This document shows positions 44,887 to 53,144 of a DNA stretch of 53,144 nt, piece after piece; within the stretch, counting starts at the first letter, position 1; the number at the start of each line of letters is the position of its first letter. The DNA comes from CAIJNA01 sp964516815 (lineage in GTDB: Bacteria > Campylobacterota > Campylobacteria > Campylobacterales > Arcobacteraceae). The translations under genes were made by a program, and so were the position numbers. A model generated the notes under the pieces. It saw nothing but the letters and a program-made list of their open reading frames with translations. It was not told the DNA's origin and searched no databases. The stretch spans positions 1 to 53,144 of the forward strand of contig CAZEXK010000010.1 of NCBI GenBank assembly GCA_964516815.1, given 5' to 3'.

Positions 44887-45735
44887 ATGAAAAAAGAAAT
44901 ATTTTTATGTGCAATTTGTAATTGTGAAAGTGGTACTTGTAGTGAAGATTGTAAATTTTGTACACAAAGTGTAAAATATAAAGCAGATATACAAAGATAT
45001 AAATTCAAAAATATAGATGATATTGTAAAAGAAGCTAAAATTGCATATGATAATCATGCTATTGGGTATTGTTTAGTTACTGCTGGACTTGGACTCACAG
45101 ATAAAAGAATAGAATTTGTAACAAAAGCGGCACACGCAGTAAAAAAAGCAATACCAGATCTTAATCTTATTGGATGTAACGGAATAGCTTCAAAAGAGCA
45201 ACTAAAGCAACTAAAAGATGCTGGTATTACTAAATATAATCATAACTTGGAAACTGCAAAAGAGTTTTATCATGAAATATGTACAACTCATGATTGGGAT
45301 TCAAGATATGAAACTTGTTTAAATGTAAAAGAAGTTGGCTTAAATTTATGTACTGGTGGTATTTTTGGTATGGGAGAATCTATGCAAAATAGAATGTCTA
45401 TGCTAAAATCAGTAAAAGAATTAAATCCTATGTCTATGCCAATTAATTTTTTTCATCCAAATGAAGCCTTACCTATTAAAAGTAATACATTAAACAAGAA
45501 AGAAGCCTTTGATATGATTGAAACAGCAAGGAATTATCTGGGGGAAGATGTTAGAATAATGATAGCTGGTGGAAGAGAAAATACTTTTGGTTCTAGTCAA
45601 TATGATATTTTTGACTATGGTGCAAATGCAATTGTTATAGGAAATTATTTAACAACATCTGGAAAATTAGCTTCTAATGATTTAAAAGAATTAGAAAAAC
45701 TTCAGTATCCTATTGCTAAAACTTGTAAAGATTAA
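44887..45735 (+). CDS. bioB: Biotin synthase
   Basis: Radical SAM enzyme inserting sulfur into dethiobiotin. The radical cluster is in TCSEDCKFCTQSVKY (CxxxCxxC, about 17-31); further motifs YNHNLETAKEFYHEICTTHD, GGIFGMGE and MIAGGRE with the arginine of the [2Fe-2S] site. 282 residues is the short form seen in this phylum. No other bio gene is adjacent. Starts at ATG 44887 with AAAGAAG upstream. Confidence 0.93.
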   Translation: MKKEIFLCAICNCESGTCSEDCKFCTQSVKYKADIQRYKFKNIDDIVKEAKIAYDNHAIGYCLVTAGLGLTDKRIEFVTKAAHAVKKAIPDLNLIGCNGIASKEQLKQLKDAGITKYNHNLETAKEFYHEICTTHDWDSRYETCLNVKEVGLNLCTGGIFGMGESMQNRMSMLKSVKELNPMSMPINFFHPNEALPIKSNTLNKKEAFDMIETARNYLGEDVRIMIAGGRENTFGSSQYDIFDYGANAIVIGNYLTTSGKLASNDLKELEKLQYPIAKTCKD

Positions 45736-45743
45736 ATAATATT

Positions 45744-46907
45744 ATGTCAAATGAAGTTGCTATAATATTAGTCGTTTCGGCAATTATATTTATATCTCCA
45801 TTATTATCTAAATTAACCAAAATACCTACTATTCCAATTGAAATTATATTGGGTAGTATTGCCATTTCTTTAAAATTATTTGATAATAATAAAATATTTG
45901 TATTAGTAGCAGAGCTTGGGTTTTTATACTTAATGTTTTTAGCAGGATTAGAAGTTGACTTGAAAAAAGTATTGAAATTAAAATTTTATTTAATAAAAAA
46001 AGCACTTTTATATATGTTAATTTTATATGGCTTTGCAATTGCTAGTACATTCTACTTTGAATTATCAAAAATATATATTGTAACTATGCCATTAATTTCA
46101 ATTGGACTAATTGCAATATTAAAAAAAGAATATGGTAATTTAGCATGGATAAATATGTCAATTACAATAGGTGTAATAGGTGAAATAATCTCAATTATAG
46201 TTCTAACTGTTGTAAGTGCTAAATTAGAATTTGGTTTAGGAATAGAATTTTATACAACTTTATTATTATTAACATCATTCTTTTTTGGTTTTATATTATT
46301 ATATAAATTGTTTCACATTATTGTGTGGTGGTATCCTGGAATTAAAATATATCTTATGCCAACTTCTAATGATACACAAGAGCAAGATATAAGGGTATCT
46401 ATGACAATATTTTTCTTATTTATTGCTTTAATGTTATATTTACATCTAGAAATAGCACTTGGGACATTTATAGCAGGTGTATTTATTAGTACATTTTTTC
46501 ATCATCATGTTGGTTTACAAAAAAAGCTTGAATCTTTTGGTTTTGGTTGGTTGGTTCCTATATTTTTTGTTTGGATTGGCACAACATTTGCATTAGAATC
46601 TATTTTAAAACCAAACTTATTTTATATTGCTTTTTTAATTAGTATACTAATGATATTACTTAGATTAGTTGCCTCAATTTTATTTATAAAAGAGTTAAAA
46701 ATTAAGGGCATATTTTTATTTGCTCTTAGTCACTCAATGCCATTAACACTTATTATTGCAGTTGCTACACTAGCTTTAAATGCAAATGCGATTACAAATT
46801 ATTATTATTATGTATTTATATTATCCGCTATGTTAGAGGTAATTTTATCTATGGTTATTATTAAAATAATTTATGCATTTAATAATAACAGCAAGGCACT
46901 AAGTTAG
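45744..46907 (+). CDS. Cation/proton antiporter (CPA2/Kef-like membrane domain)
   Basis: 387 residues with about 11-12 transmembrane segments, beginning EVAIILVVSAIIFISPLLSK and containing ILGSIAISL, FLYLMFLAGLEVD (the conserved FxxGLE/D helix) and a C-terminal SHSMPLTLIIAVA. It matches the monovalent-cation:proton antiporter fold; Na+ or K+ specificity is undetermined. No cytoplasmic TrkA-N domain follows. Eight bp after bioB. Confidence 0.85.
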   Translation: MSNEVAIILVVSAIIFISPLLSKLTKIPTIPIEIILGSIAISLKLFDNNKIFVLVAELGFLYLMFLAGLEVDLKKVLKLKFYLIKKALLYMLILYGFAIASTFYFELSKIYIVTMPLISIGLIAILKKEYGNLAWINMSITIGVIGEIISIIVLTVVSAKLEFGLGIEFYTTLLLLTSFFFGFILLYKLFHIIVWWYPGIKIYLMPTSNDTQEQDIRVSMTIFFLFIALMLYLHLEIALGTFIAGVFISTFFHHHVGLQKKLESFGFGWLVPIFFVWIGTTFALESILKPNLFYIAFLISILMILLRLVASILFIKELKIKGIFLFALSHSMPLTLIIAVATLALNANAITNYYYYVFILSAMLEVILSMVIIKIIYAFNNNSKALS

Positions 46908-46911
46908 ATAA

Positions 46912-47604
46912 TTATTTCTTTTTTATAACAGCGATGTTATTATCAATGCTTATTTTGTATTGATTTATTGGATATTCTAATTGTACAGTTACTCTAAAGA
47001 AATTAGATTCACTATGATTGCCAACAGCATAAGATTTAAAACTAGTAGTATTTAATTGTTTATTTCTTGAATAAAGTTTAACTTTTGCAAGAAAGTCAAA
47101 TGCTATCTTTTTTTCTTTTTTTAAGTTATGACTAGTAACTACATAATAATGTTTTCTAGAAGTAATTTTTAATTGACTTTTATCTGATTGAATTGTCAGA
47201 AATGGTAAAATTTTAAAAGTACCATATTGTGGAGCAATAGTTTTAACTTTTTTTTCTGCAATTGGCAACTTTTTTTCAATAGTTTTTTTACTATTAGATT
47301 GTATTTTTTCTTTGACTTTATCATCCGTTTTAATATTAGATAATTTCATTGCTTCATTTATTGATTTTTGTACATCAAGCTCTTCTTTTGATGGTTTTTT
47401 TACAATAATTTTTTCTTTTAATAATGGTAAAACTTTCTTATTGTTAACAAGTGGAGAGGTTTCTGGATTAATTGGTTGTGTTTTTAACTTTATTATTCTT
47501 TTTCCATCATCTTCATCTGGTACTAAAGGAATTTCTTCAAAAGGGTTTAATCTTGCAACTAAACTTATTGCTATTAACATACTTACTGTAATAATTTTAA
47601 TCAT
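46912..47604 (-). CDS. AMIN-domain periplasmic protein
   Basis: 230 residues with an N-terminal signal (about 1-17), a long lysine-rich, low-complexity linker (to about 125) and a C-terminal beta-rich AMIN-like domain (TFKILPFLTIQSDKSQLKIT, then KIAFDFLAKVKLY and FFRVTVQLEYPINQYKIS). AMIN domains target cell-wall/secretin proteins to peptidoglycan. Position after ftsB-like and eno matches a conserved order in Campylobacterota. Overlaps the ftsB-like gene by 4 bp. Confidence 0.75.
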   Translation of the reverse strand: MIKIITVSMLIAISLVARLNPFEEIPLVPDEDDGKRIIKLKTQPINPETSPLVNNKKVLPLLKEKIIVKKPSKEELDVQKSINEAMKLSNIKTDDKVKEKIQSNSKKTIEKKLPIAEKKVKTIAPQYGTFKILPFLTIQSDKSQLKITSRKHYYVVTSHNLKKEKKIAFDFLAKVKLYSRNKQLNTTSFKSYAVGNHSESNFFRVTVQLEYPINQYKISIDNNIAVIKKK

Positions 47605-47840
47605 TGTTCTGGCTCCAAATTTTTTAATTCAAAATAATCTTTTTGTAATTTAGCATTTGCTACTTGCATATATTTTATCTCATTTTCTAATTGTATTTTT
47701 TTTGTCTTTAAATTATTGTAAGTTTCAAAAGAATTTTTACCTAAAAACAATAAAGATGCAAAATAGTTTGCAAATACTACTGTTATAATAGCTAAAAAAC
47801 TATTAAGTACAATTTTTTTAAAAATACCATTACTTTTCAT
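47601..47840 (-). CDS. FtsB/DivIC-like septum formation initiator
   Basis: 79 residues with a short N-terminal cytoplasmic part, one transmembrane helix (about 12-33) and a C-terminal coiled coil (TYNNLKTKKIQLENEIKYMQ then NAKLQKDYFELKN), the layout of FtsB. Function as divisome scaffold is inferred. Located 6 bp after eno and overlapping the AMIN gene. Confidence 0.75.
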   Translation of the reverse strand: MKSNGIFKKIVLNSFLAIITVVFANYFASLLFLGKNSFETYNNLKTKKIQLENEIKYMQVANAKLQKDYFELKNLEPEQ

Positions 47841-47846
47841 AAAATT

Positions 47847-49121
47847 TTATTTTATGAAAAGGCTTTTACCCAGGTATTCTGAATATGCAATTTCAGAACC
47901 TATTTCTAATAGTCTATTGTATTTAGCAATTCTATCACTTCTTGCTGTTGAACCTGTCTTAATTTGTCCACAATTTAACGCAACAGCAAAATCAGCGATA
48001 AAAGCATCTTCACTTTCACCTGATCTATGTGACATTACACAAGTATAATTATTTCTTTGTGCAAGTCTTATTGTTAACATTGTTTCGCTTATAGTACCAA
48101 TTTGATTTGGCTTAATTAATATTGAATTAGCTATGTTTTTACTTATACCTTCATTTAAAATATTAGCATTTGTTACAAATAAATCATCCCCAACTAATTG
48201 AATTTTAGAACCTAACTTTTGCGTTAATATTTTCCATCCGTCCCAATCATCTTCATTTAAACCATCTTCAATAGATACAATTGGATATTTTTCACATAAA
48301 TTAGCATAATAATCAACTAGTTGTTCTGATGTAATTTCTCTATTTTCTGATTTTAATACATATAATCCAGAATCATTTACTAATTCAGATGCTGCAACAT
48401 CTAATGCTAATGAAATTTGATCACCAGCTATATATCCAGCTTGAGAAATTGCTTTCATGATAATTTCTAAAGGTTCTTCATTTGATTTTAGATTTGGAGC
48501 AAATCCACCTTCATCACCAACAGCAGTTGATTCTCCCATATTATCTATGATTTTTTTAAGAACTTGATATATTTCACTTACAGCTTGTAAACCTTCATTA
48601 AAATTCTCAAACCCAACTGGCATAATCATATATTCTTGAAAATCAACAGAATTGTTTGCATGTTCTCCACCGTTTATAATATTAAACATTGGTACAGGCA
48701 TAGTCATTGCGTTAGCACCACCTAAATATCTATATAATGGGATATCAAGAGAGAAAGCAGCTGCACGAGCTACAGCCATTGAAACACCTAAAACGGCATT
48801 TGCACCTAAGTTAGCATAATTATCAGTAGTATCAATATTTTTCATAGTAGCATCAATTTGTGCTTGGTTATAAGGGCTTAATCCAATAAGTTCATCTGAA
48901 ATTTTAGTATTTACATTTTCTACTGCTTTTAAGACACCTTTCCCAAAATATCTTTTATCACCGTCTCTTAATTCTAAAGCTTCTCTTTTTCCAGTACTTG
49001 CTCCACTTGGAACTATTGCTGATTGTTTTGTTCCATCACTCAATACAACTGTAGCTCTTACTGTTGGGTTTCCTCTACTGTCTAGAACTTCATCCGCATA
49101 AATATTGTCTATATATACCAT
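47847..49121 (-). CDS. eno: Enolase
   Basis: Interconverts 2-phosphoglycerate and phosphoenolpyruvate. DEVLDSRGNPTVRATV (N-terminus), FNIINGGEHANNSVDFQEYM, the catalytic region VGDEGGFAPN, SIEDGLNEDDWDGW, LIKPNQIGTISE (catalytic Lys) and SHRSGESEDAFIADF. 424 residues. 77 bp after recA on the same strand. Confidence 0.97.
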   Translation of the reverse strand: MVYIDNIYADEVLDSRGNPTVRATVVLSDGTKQSAIVPSGASTGKREALELRDGDKRYFGKGVLKAVENVNTKISDELIGLSPYNQAQIDATMKNIDTTDNYANLGANAVLGVSMAVARAAAFSLDIPLYRYLGGANAMTMPVPMFNIINGGEHANNSVDFQEYMIMPVGFENFNEGLQAVSEIYQVLKKIIDNMGESTAVGDEGGFAPNLKSNEEPLEIIMKAISQAGYIAGDQISLALDVAASELVNDSGLYVLKSENREITSEQLVDYYANLCEKYPIVSIEDGLNEDDWDGWKILTQKLGSKIQLVGDDLFVTNANILNEGISKNIANSILIKPNQIGTISETMLTIRLAQRNNYTCVMSHRSGESEDAFIADFAVALNCGQIKTGSTARSDRIAKYNRLLEIGSEIAYSEYLGKSLFIK

Positions 49122-49198
49122 TGTTACATACTCCTAAAACTTTTTTAAAATGAAGTGTACCAAAAATACACTTATATTATGTATAAATTAGTATAGTC

Positions 49199-50221
49199 TT
49201 ATTTAGTCTTTTTAGTTTTACTTTCCTTTGGTGCAACACCCATTGTTTCTAGTATTTTTTTCTCAATTTCATTTGCTATTTCTGGATTGTCTCTTAAAAA
49301 TACTTTTGAGTTTTCTTTTCCTTGTCCAATTTTAGAATCATTATACGAAAACCATGCACCAGCTTTGTCAACAATATCCATTTTAACACCATAGTCAATA
49401 AGTTCTCCTAATTTTGAAATACCTTCTCCAAACATAATATCAAATTCTACTACTTTGAATGGTGGAGCAACTTTATTTTTTACTACTTTAACTTTTGTTC
49501 TATTTCCAATACTTTGTTCTGCTTGTTTTAATGTAGCAATTCTTCTAATATCTAATCTAACAGATGAATAAAACTTTAAAGCATTACCCCCAGTTGTTGT
49601 TTCTGGACTTCCATAACCTGTCATTCCAATTTTCATTCTTATTTGATTTATAAATATTACGGTAGTTTTTGTTTTACTTAATAATCCTGTAATTTTTCTT
49701 AGAGCTTTTGACATTAATCTAGCTTGAACTCCAACTTGCATATCATCCATATCGCCATCTATTTCTACTTTTGGTGTAAGTGCAGCAACACTATCAATTA
49801 CAATTAAATCAACAGCACATGAACGAATTAAAGATTCTAGTATTTCTAGAGCTTGTTCACCATAATCTGGTTGAGATACTAGAAGATTTTCAGTGTCAAC
49901 ACCTATATCATTTGCATATTTTACATCTAGTGCATGTTCTGCATCAATGAATGCACACACTCCACCTTCTTTTTGTGATTGTGCAATTGTATGTAATGTT
50001 AAAGTAGTTTTTCCAGAACTTTCAGGGCCATATATTTCAATAACTCTACCTTTTGGTATCCCTCCAATTCCTAAAGCAACATCAAGTCCAAGTGAACCTG
50101 TTGAAATTGACTCTATTGGTTCAATTACTTTATCCCCAAGTCTTACTAGTGTACCTTTTCCAAATGCTTTGTCAACTTGCTTCATAGCTAAATCTAATGC
50201 CTTTTTTTGATCGTCTGTCAT
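49199..50221 (-). CDS. recA: Recombinase RecA
   Basis: Strand-exchange ATPase. Walker A GPESSGKTTL (about 65-74), VCAFIDAEHALD, Walker B LIVIDSVAALTP, L1 region DMQVGVQARLMSKALRK, L2 KIGMTGYGSPETTTGGNALKFYSS and a basic C-terminal tail (KESKTKKTK). 340 residues. First gene of recA-eno-ftsB-AMIN. RBS GAGGAA precedes the ATG; the promoter is embedded in a palindrome (separate entries). Confidence 0.97.
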   Translation of the reverse strand: MTDDQKKALDLAMKQVDKAFGKGTLVRLGDKVIEPIESISTGSLGLDVALGIGGIPKGRVIEIYGPESSGKTTLTLHTIAQSQKEGGVCAFIDAEHALDVKYANDIGVDTENLLVSQPDYGEQALEILESLIRSCAVDLIVIDSVAALTPKVEIDGDMDDMQVGVQARLMSKALRKITGLLSKTKTTVIFINQIRMKIGMTGYGSPETTTGGNALKFYSSVRLDIRRIATLKQAEQSIGNRTKVKVVKNKVAPPFKVVEFDIMFGEGISKLGELIDYGVKMDIVDKAGAWFSYNDSKIGQGKENSKVFLRDNPEIANEIEKKILETMGVAPKESKTKKTK

Positions 50222-50265
50222 AATTTATTCCTCTTTGTTTTAATATGGTAAAAGTTTATCATAAA

Positions 50266-50293
50266 ATAATATATCTTTTTAATAATATGTCAA
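50266..50293 (-). promoter_or_regulatory. Putative recA promoter
   Basis: On the minus strand, TTGACA (50293-50288), a 16-base spacer and TATTAT (50271-50266) form a near-consensus sigma-70 promoter; the -10 lies about 45 bp upstream of the recA ATG. A perfect -35 is uncommon in Campylobacterota promoters, which usually rely on an extended -10. Confidence 0.55.
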
Positions 50294-50312
50294 TTTGACA
50301 TATTATTAAAAA
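50276..50312. repeat. Perfect 18-bp-arm palindrome upstream of recA
   Basis: Arms 50276-50293 and 50295-50312 are exact reverse complements around a single central base (50294). The right end includes the stop codon of the upstream gene (50306-50308) and the left arm contains the recA -35 hexamer. It could be a terminator-like structure for the upstream operon, but no U-run follows the minus-strand hairpin, so an operator or mRNA-processing site is also possible. Confidence 0.8.
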
Positions 50313-50998
50313 AATTTATTTTTTAACAAATCTTCTTGCATTTTGTAATCATTCATATATAATGATACTAAATTATAGAATTTTTTTGAATGATTTTTTT
50401 CTTTTATATGACATAATTCATGTAATACTACATATTCTATAACTGACACTGGAAATTGTAACAGCATATAATTTATTGATATATTATTTATATATGAACA
50501 TGAACCCCATCTTTTTTTAGCATACCTGTATGTGATATTATTTGGATTTAATTTTGTCTTAAAACACCATTCATCAAAAATAGGATCTATATATTGTTTT
50601 GATACTTTTTTGTAGAATTTTTTTAAAGCATCTATAAAATGTTCATATTCATATATCTCAGGATTGTGATAAAAATAAAAAATATCATCTTCGTATTTTA
50701 CTTTTATATTATTTATATTAGCATCTTTTATTAATATTAATTCACAATTTTTACCCATAAATGGTATAGTAGAACCTAATAAAAAATCAAATTTAGATTT
50801 GTAAGAAACCTTAGTTAAATGTTTTAAAATCCACTTTTCATGTTCATATACTATTTCTTTTAACAGGTGTGCTTTAAATTTTAAAGGAGTTTTAATTGTT
50901 ATTTCATTTTTATTTTCTAAATGTAATGATATTCTTTTTATTCTTTTATTTGTTCTATGAGTAATGCTAAAGACATTTCCTTTTAAATTTATATTCAT
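50306..50998 (-). CDS. YgjP-type metallopeptidase (DUF45)
   Basis: 230 residues with the YgjP/DUF45 layout: the central KKRWGSCSYINNISINYMLL segment and the zinc motif VVLHELCHIKEKNHSKKFY (HELCH, then a downstream His as third-ligand candidate). Members are zinc-dependent peptidase-like proteins of the WLM/SprT-like group; the physiological substrate is not established. Overlaps the HIT gene by 4 bp. Confidence 0.85.
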   Translation of the reverse strand: MNINLKGNVFSITHRTNKRIKRISLHLENKNEITIKTPLKFKAHLLKEIVYEHEKWILKHLTKVSYKSKFDFLLGSTIPFMGKNCELILIKDANINNIKVKYEDDIFYFYHNPEIYEYEHFIDALKKFYKKVSKQYIDPIFDEWCFKTKLNPNNITYRYAKKRWGSCSYINNISINYMLLQFPVSVIEYVVLHELCHIKEKNHSKKFYNLVSLYMNDYKMQEDLLKNKFF

Positions 50999-51492
50999 TT
51001 AAAATATTTGTTTGCTTTTTCTTTTAATTGTAAAAATATTTTTTCAAAATCACTGGGATAAACTCTTGTATTTGCAATGGTGCTAATAAAATTTGTGTCT
51101 CCACTCCATCTTGGTACTAAGTGTAAATGTATATGTTCTTTTATTCCAGCTCCTGCCGCATCTCCTAAATTCATTCCTATATTTACACCTTGAGCTTTTA
51201 AAACATCTTTTAATAAAGCCACACCTTTTTGAGCATAAGAACTCATTTCTTGCCATATTTCTATATCCAAATCTTCAAGATTACTAGTGTGAAAATTTGG
51301 AATAATCATAAAATGTCCATTGCTATATGGATATTTATTCATTACTATAAAAATATTTTCATTTGAAAATAAAATTGATTCATTTTCGTAACTTGATATA
51401 TTGTTTTTAATTTCACAAAATATACATTCGCAATTTATTTTTTTATCTGATTGGATATATTGTGTTCGCCATGGTGCATATAAATTGTCCAT
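50995..51492 (-). CDS. HIT-family nucleotide hydrolase
   Basis: 165 residues. The histidine triad is HIHLHLVPRW (about 123-132), preceded by NIGMNLGDAAGAGIKEH; CIFCEIK near residue 24 is the zinc-type start of FHIT-like branch members. Expected to hydrolyse Ap4A or related nucleotides. The N-terminal MDNLYAPWRTQYIQ is typical of the Ap4A-phosphorylase/FHIT-like group. Next to murF as in H. pylori. Confidence 0.88.
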   Translation of the reverse strand: MDNLYAPWRTQYIQSDKKINCECIFCEIKNNISSYENESILFSNENIFIVMNKYPYSNGHFMIIPNFHTSNLEDLDIEIWQEMSSYAQKGVALLKDVLKAQGVNIGMNLGDAAGAGIKEHIHLHLVPRWSGDTNFISTIANTRVYPSDFEKIFLQLKEKANKYFK

Positions 51493-51580
51493 ACAATTTC
51501 CTAGATATTTTTCTTACATTTTATCATATTTGTAGTTAAAATATAAGCTATACATATATTTAAAAAATAGTTAAATAAGA

Positions 51581-53014
51581 TTATATAAAATTTGGTGCAT
51601 CGTTTGCAAATAAAATTAAATCATCAACTTTTGTATGTTCAAGCAATACATTTTGCATATTTTTTTTATCTTTTAACAAGATTATGGTTGCTTTTTTTAT
51701 ATTAGCATTTAGTATTTCTTTATTTAAGTCACCTGTAATAATTACCAAATCAAAAACTTCATCTATAGCTTTAGCTAAAGAAGTATTCGCATCTTTTGTA
51801 CTTTCTACTAAGCCAGGAGTAATAATAACTTTTCTTTTATCATAAGTAGAACTTATTTTAACAGCTTCTAGCATACCTTCAAGGTTTCCATTGAAACTAT
51901 CATCTAAAATTAATTTTCCATTGGCTCTTATTAATTGAAGTCTATGGTCTACTGACTTTATTGTATTTATAGCACTTTTTATATCTTCAATATCCATTTC
52001 TAGTTTAATAGCACACAAAACAACAGCACTAAGATTAATGGCATTAAAAGAACCTAAAATAGGAGAGTGAAATTGATGTATTTGTTTATTTATTTCTAAT
52101 TCAAAGTCAATGCCATTTAAATCACTTTTAATTATATTTAAACTTTTTGGAAATTTAGTGATGCTGTCATAATCTTTTATATGAGTACTTTCATGGACAA
52201 AACCATGTATTAATTTTGGAGATTTTAGAAGTTCCATTTTTGTATGTATTATATTATCGAGAGTTTTAAAGTATTCTATATGTTGTTCTCCAATACTACC
52301 TATAATTGCGTATTGTGGTTGTAAAAACATAGCAATATTTTCTATATCACCTTTCATTCTAGCTCCAGCTTCTGCAATATATATATGAGTATTAGAAGGC
52401 AAGTCATCGTTCACATCTTTAACTAAACCTCCAATAGTATTTATAGACCTAGGAGTCATATACGTTGTATATTTTTTACTAAGTACTTGGTGTAAATAGT
52501 TTTTTATTGATGTTTTACCATATGATGCAGTAATTGCAATAATTTTTAAATTTTTAAAATTTTTTAATCTGGTTTTAGCTTTGTGCTTATAAGATATAAA
52601 AAATATTTTTTCTAATATAAGAGTAATTGCCCAAGTCATTATTAATGGAACTAACACACCATAATTACATGAAGGTAGGGCGTAACATAAGGCATTTATA
52701 CCAAGAGTTATAAATAGTAGAATAGCTAAAAATCTTTTTACTCTTGAGGTTAGAACTAATTTTTTATCTAATTTAGTATTCCAAAAAATAAAACTAACAA
52801 TGTATATTAAATAAAAATAGAAATAAAAATAAAAAATATCAAGTATGTAAAACAATACAATAGGCATAACAAAATATAAAATATGCCATTGGATTTTATG
52901 ATGTTTTAATATAACTCTTTGTATTTTATAATTGTACCATTGTAATAAGGTAATTAAATACCAGCCAAGCATCGTAATTAGTAAAATATTTGTAAAAAAT
53001 TCTAAGTATTGCAA
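51581..53014 (-). CDS. murF: UDP-N-acetylmuramoyl-tripeptide D-alanyl-D-alanine ligase with membrane domain
   Basis: Adds D-Ala-D-Ala to the peptidoglycan precursor. About 155 N-terminal residues form four to five hydrophobic helices, then the Mur-ligase ATP site IAITASYGKTSIKNYL, IYIAEAGARMKGDIENI, IIGSIGEQHIEYF and DDSFNGNLEGM. The P-loop reads ASYGKT rather than the usual GSNGKT. The C-terminal Mur domain is complete. TTG start at 53014, with AGGA 5 bases upstream. Nothing recognisable follows to the window edge (53015-53144). Confidence 0.88.
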   Translation of the reverse strand: MQYLEFFTNILLITMLGWYLITLLQWYNYKIQRVILKHHKIQWHILYFVMPIVLFYILDIFYFYFYFYLIYIVSFIFWNTKLDKKLVLTSRVKRFLAILLFITLGINALCYALPSCNYGVLVPLIMTWAITLILEKIFFISYKHKAKTRLKNFKNLKIIAITASYGKTSIKNYLHQVLSKKYTTYMTPRSINTIGGLVKDVNDDLPSNTHIYIAEAGARMKGDIENIAMFLQPQYAIIGSIGEQHIEYFKTLDNIIHTKMELLKSPKLIHGFVHESTHIKDYDSITKFPKSLNIIKSDLNGIDFELEINKQIHQFHSPILGSFNAINLSAVVLCAIKLEMDIEDIKSAINTIKSVDHRLQLIRANGKLILDDSFNGNLEGMLEAVKISSTYDKRKVIITPGLVESTKDANTSLAKAIDEVFDLVIITGDLNKEILNANIKKATIILLKDKKNMQNVLLEHTKVDDLILFANDAPNFI

Positions 53015-53144
53015 GTTAGTCCTATATGTTATATATATTTTATTATATCTAATTTTAATAAATATTATCTTGACATATTATATATTTAAAGCTATAATTC
53101 CACAAGTTAATTACATGAACAATAATTAATTATAATACCTTTGA

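Noticed and set aside
50276..50312. Palindrome as a simple Rho-independent terminator
   Set aside because: No T-run after the stem in the direction of the upstream genes and it contains a consensus -35; kept as an open regulatory repeat instead.
1..53144. CRISPR array, prophage, integrase or defence island
   Set aside because: No regularly spaced direct repeats, cas genes, integrase, phage structural or restriction genes were seen; the only mobile DNA is one IS3 scrap.

Overview
The window is AT-rich (estimated by eye at well over 70% A+T) and tightly packed. It looks like chromosomal DNA from a Campylobacterota species, most likely close to Arcobacter. The main support is gene order recalled from that phylum: nudH-lysC-hobA-holB-folP (hobA is restricted to the group) and recA-eno-ftsB-like-AMIN. 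A fused CcsBA, a HEWRQPLN-type histidine kinase and a MurF with an N-terminal membrane domain fit the same picture. TTG start codons are frequent (lptB, polA, topA, hobA, hemW, ccsBA, murF and a histidine kinase).

Layout. 1-2.6 kb (+): end of a membrane protein, S4 protein, trpD, tsaE, lptB. 2.6-8.6 kb (-): a signalling operon, PAS histidine kinase > kdsB > REC-GGDEF > MscS channel > REC-GGDEF with a destroyed active site. 8.7-11.4 kb (+): polA. 11.4-16.2 kb (-): hldE > yfaZ-like porin > gmhA > apt > trpB > small exported protein; with kdsB these supply heptose and KDO for LPS. 16.2-16.6 kb: remnant of a DUF1330 gene. 16.6-22.1 kb (-): ccsBA > CopD-like > DUF2237, then tRNA-Ser(GGA) and an ABC exporter. 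22.3-29.1 kb: membrane-anchored glutamate synthase-like protein, hemW (-), and nudH-lysC-hobA-holB-folP (+).

29.1-33.3 kb is a damaged accessory pocket. It holds a frameshifted 3' piece of a second trpB, a 5'-truncated reading frame, a TPR lipoprotein, a small membrane protein, a FISUMP-domain protein whose likely signal sequence lies in another frame, an IS3 orfA remnant, and a TPP riboswitch in front of what looks like an internally deleted cytX. The riboswitch then leads into an intact thiM-thiE-thiD salvage operon (33.3-35.5 kb).

35.5-41.7 kb: msrB-msrA (-), DUF1059 protein (-), nth and an alpha/beta hydrolase (+), tkt-pyrC (-) and a small protein. 41.9-46.9 kb (+): topA, a phosphodiesterase, bioB, a cation/proton antiporter. 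46.9-53.0 kb (-): recA, eno, FtsB-like, AMIN protein, preceded by murF, HIT protein and a YgjP-type metallopeptidase. A long perfect palindrome overlaps the likely recA -35 element.

Most of the window is housekeeping. The least ordinary parts are the paired c-di-GMP proteins in the kdsB/mscS operon, the decayed pocket with the riboswitch-controlled mini-ORF, the recA palindrome, and several broken or oddly started small genes that ordinary gene calling would miss.
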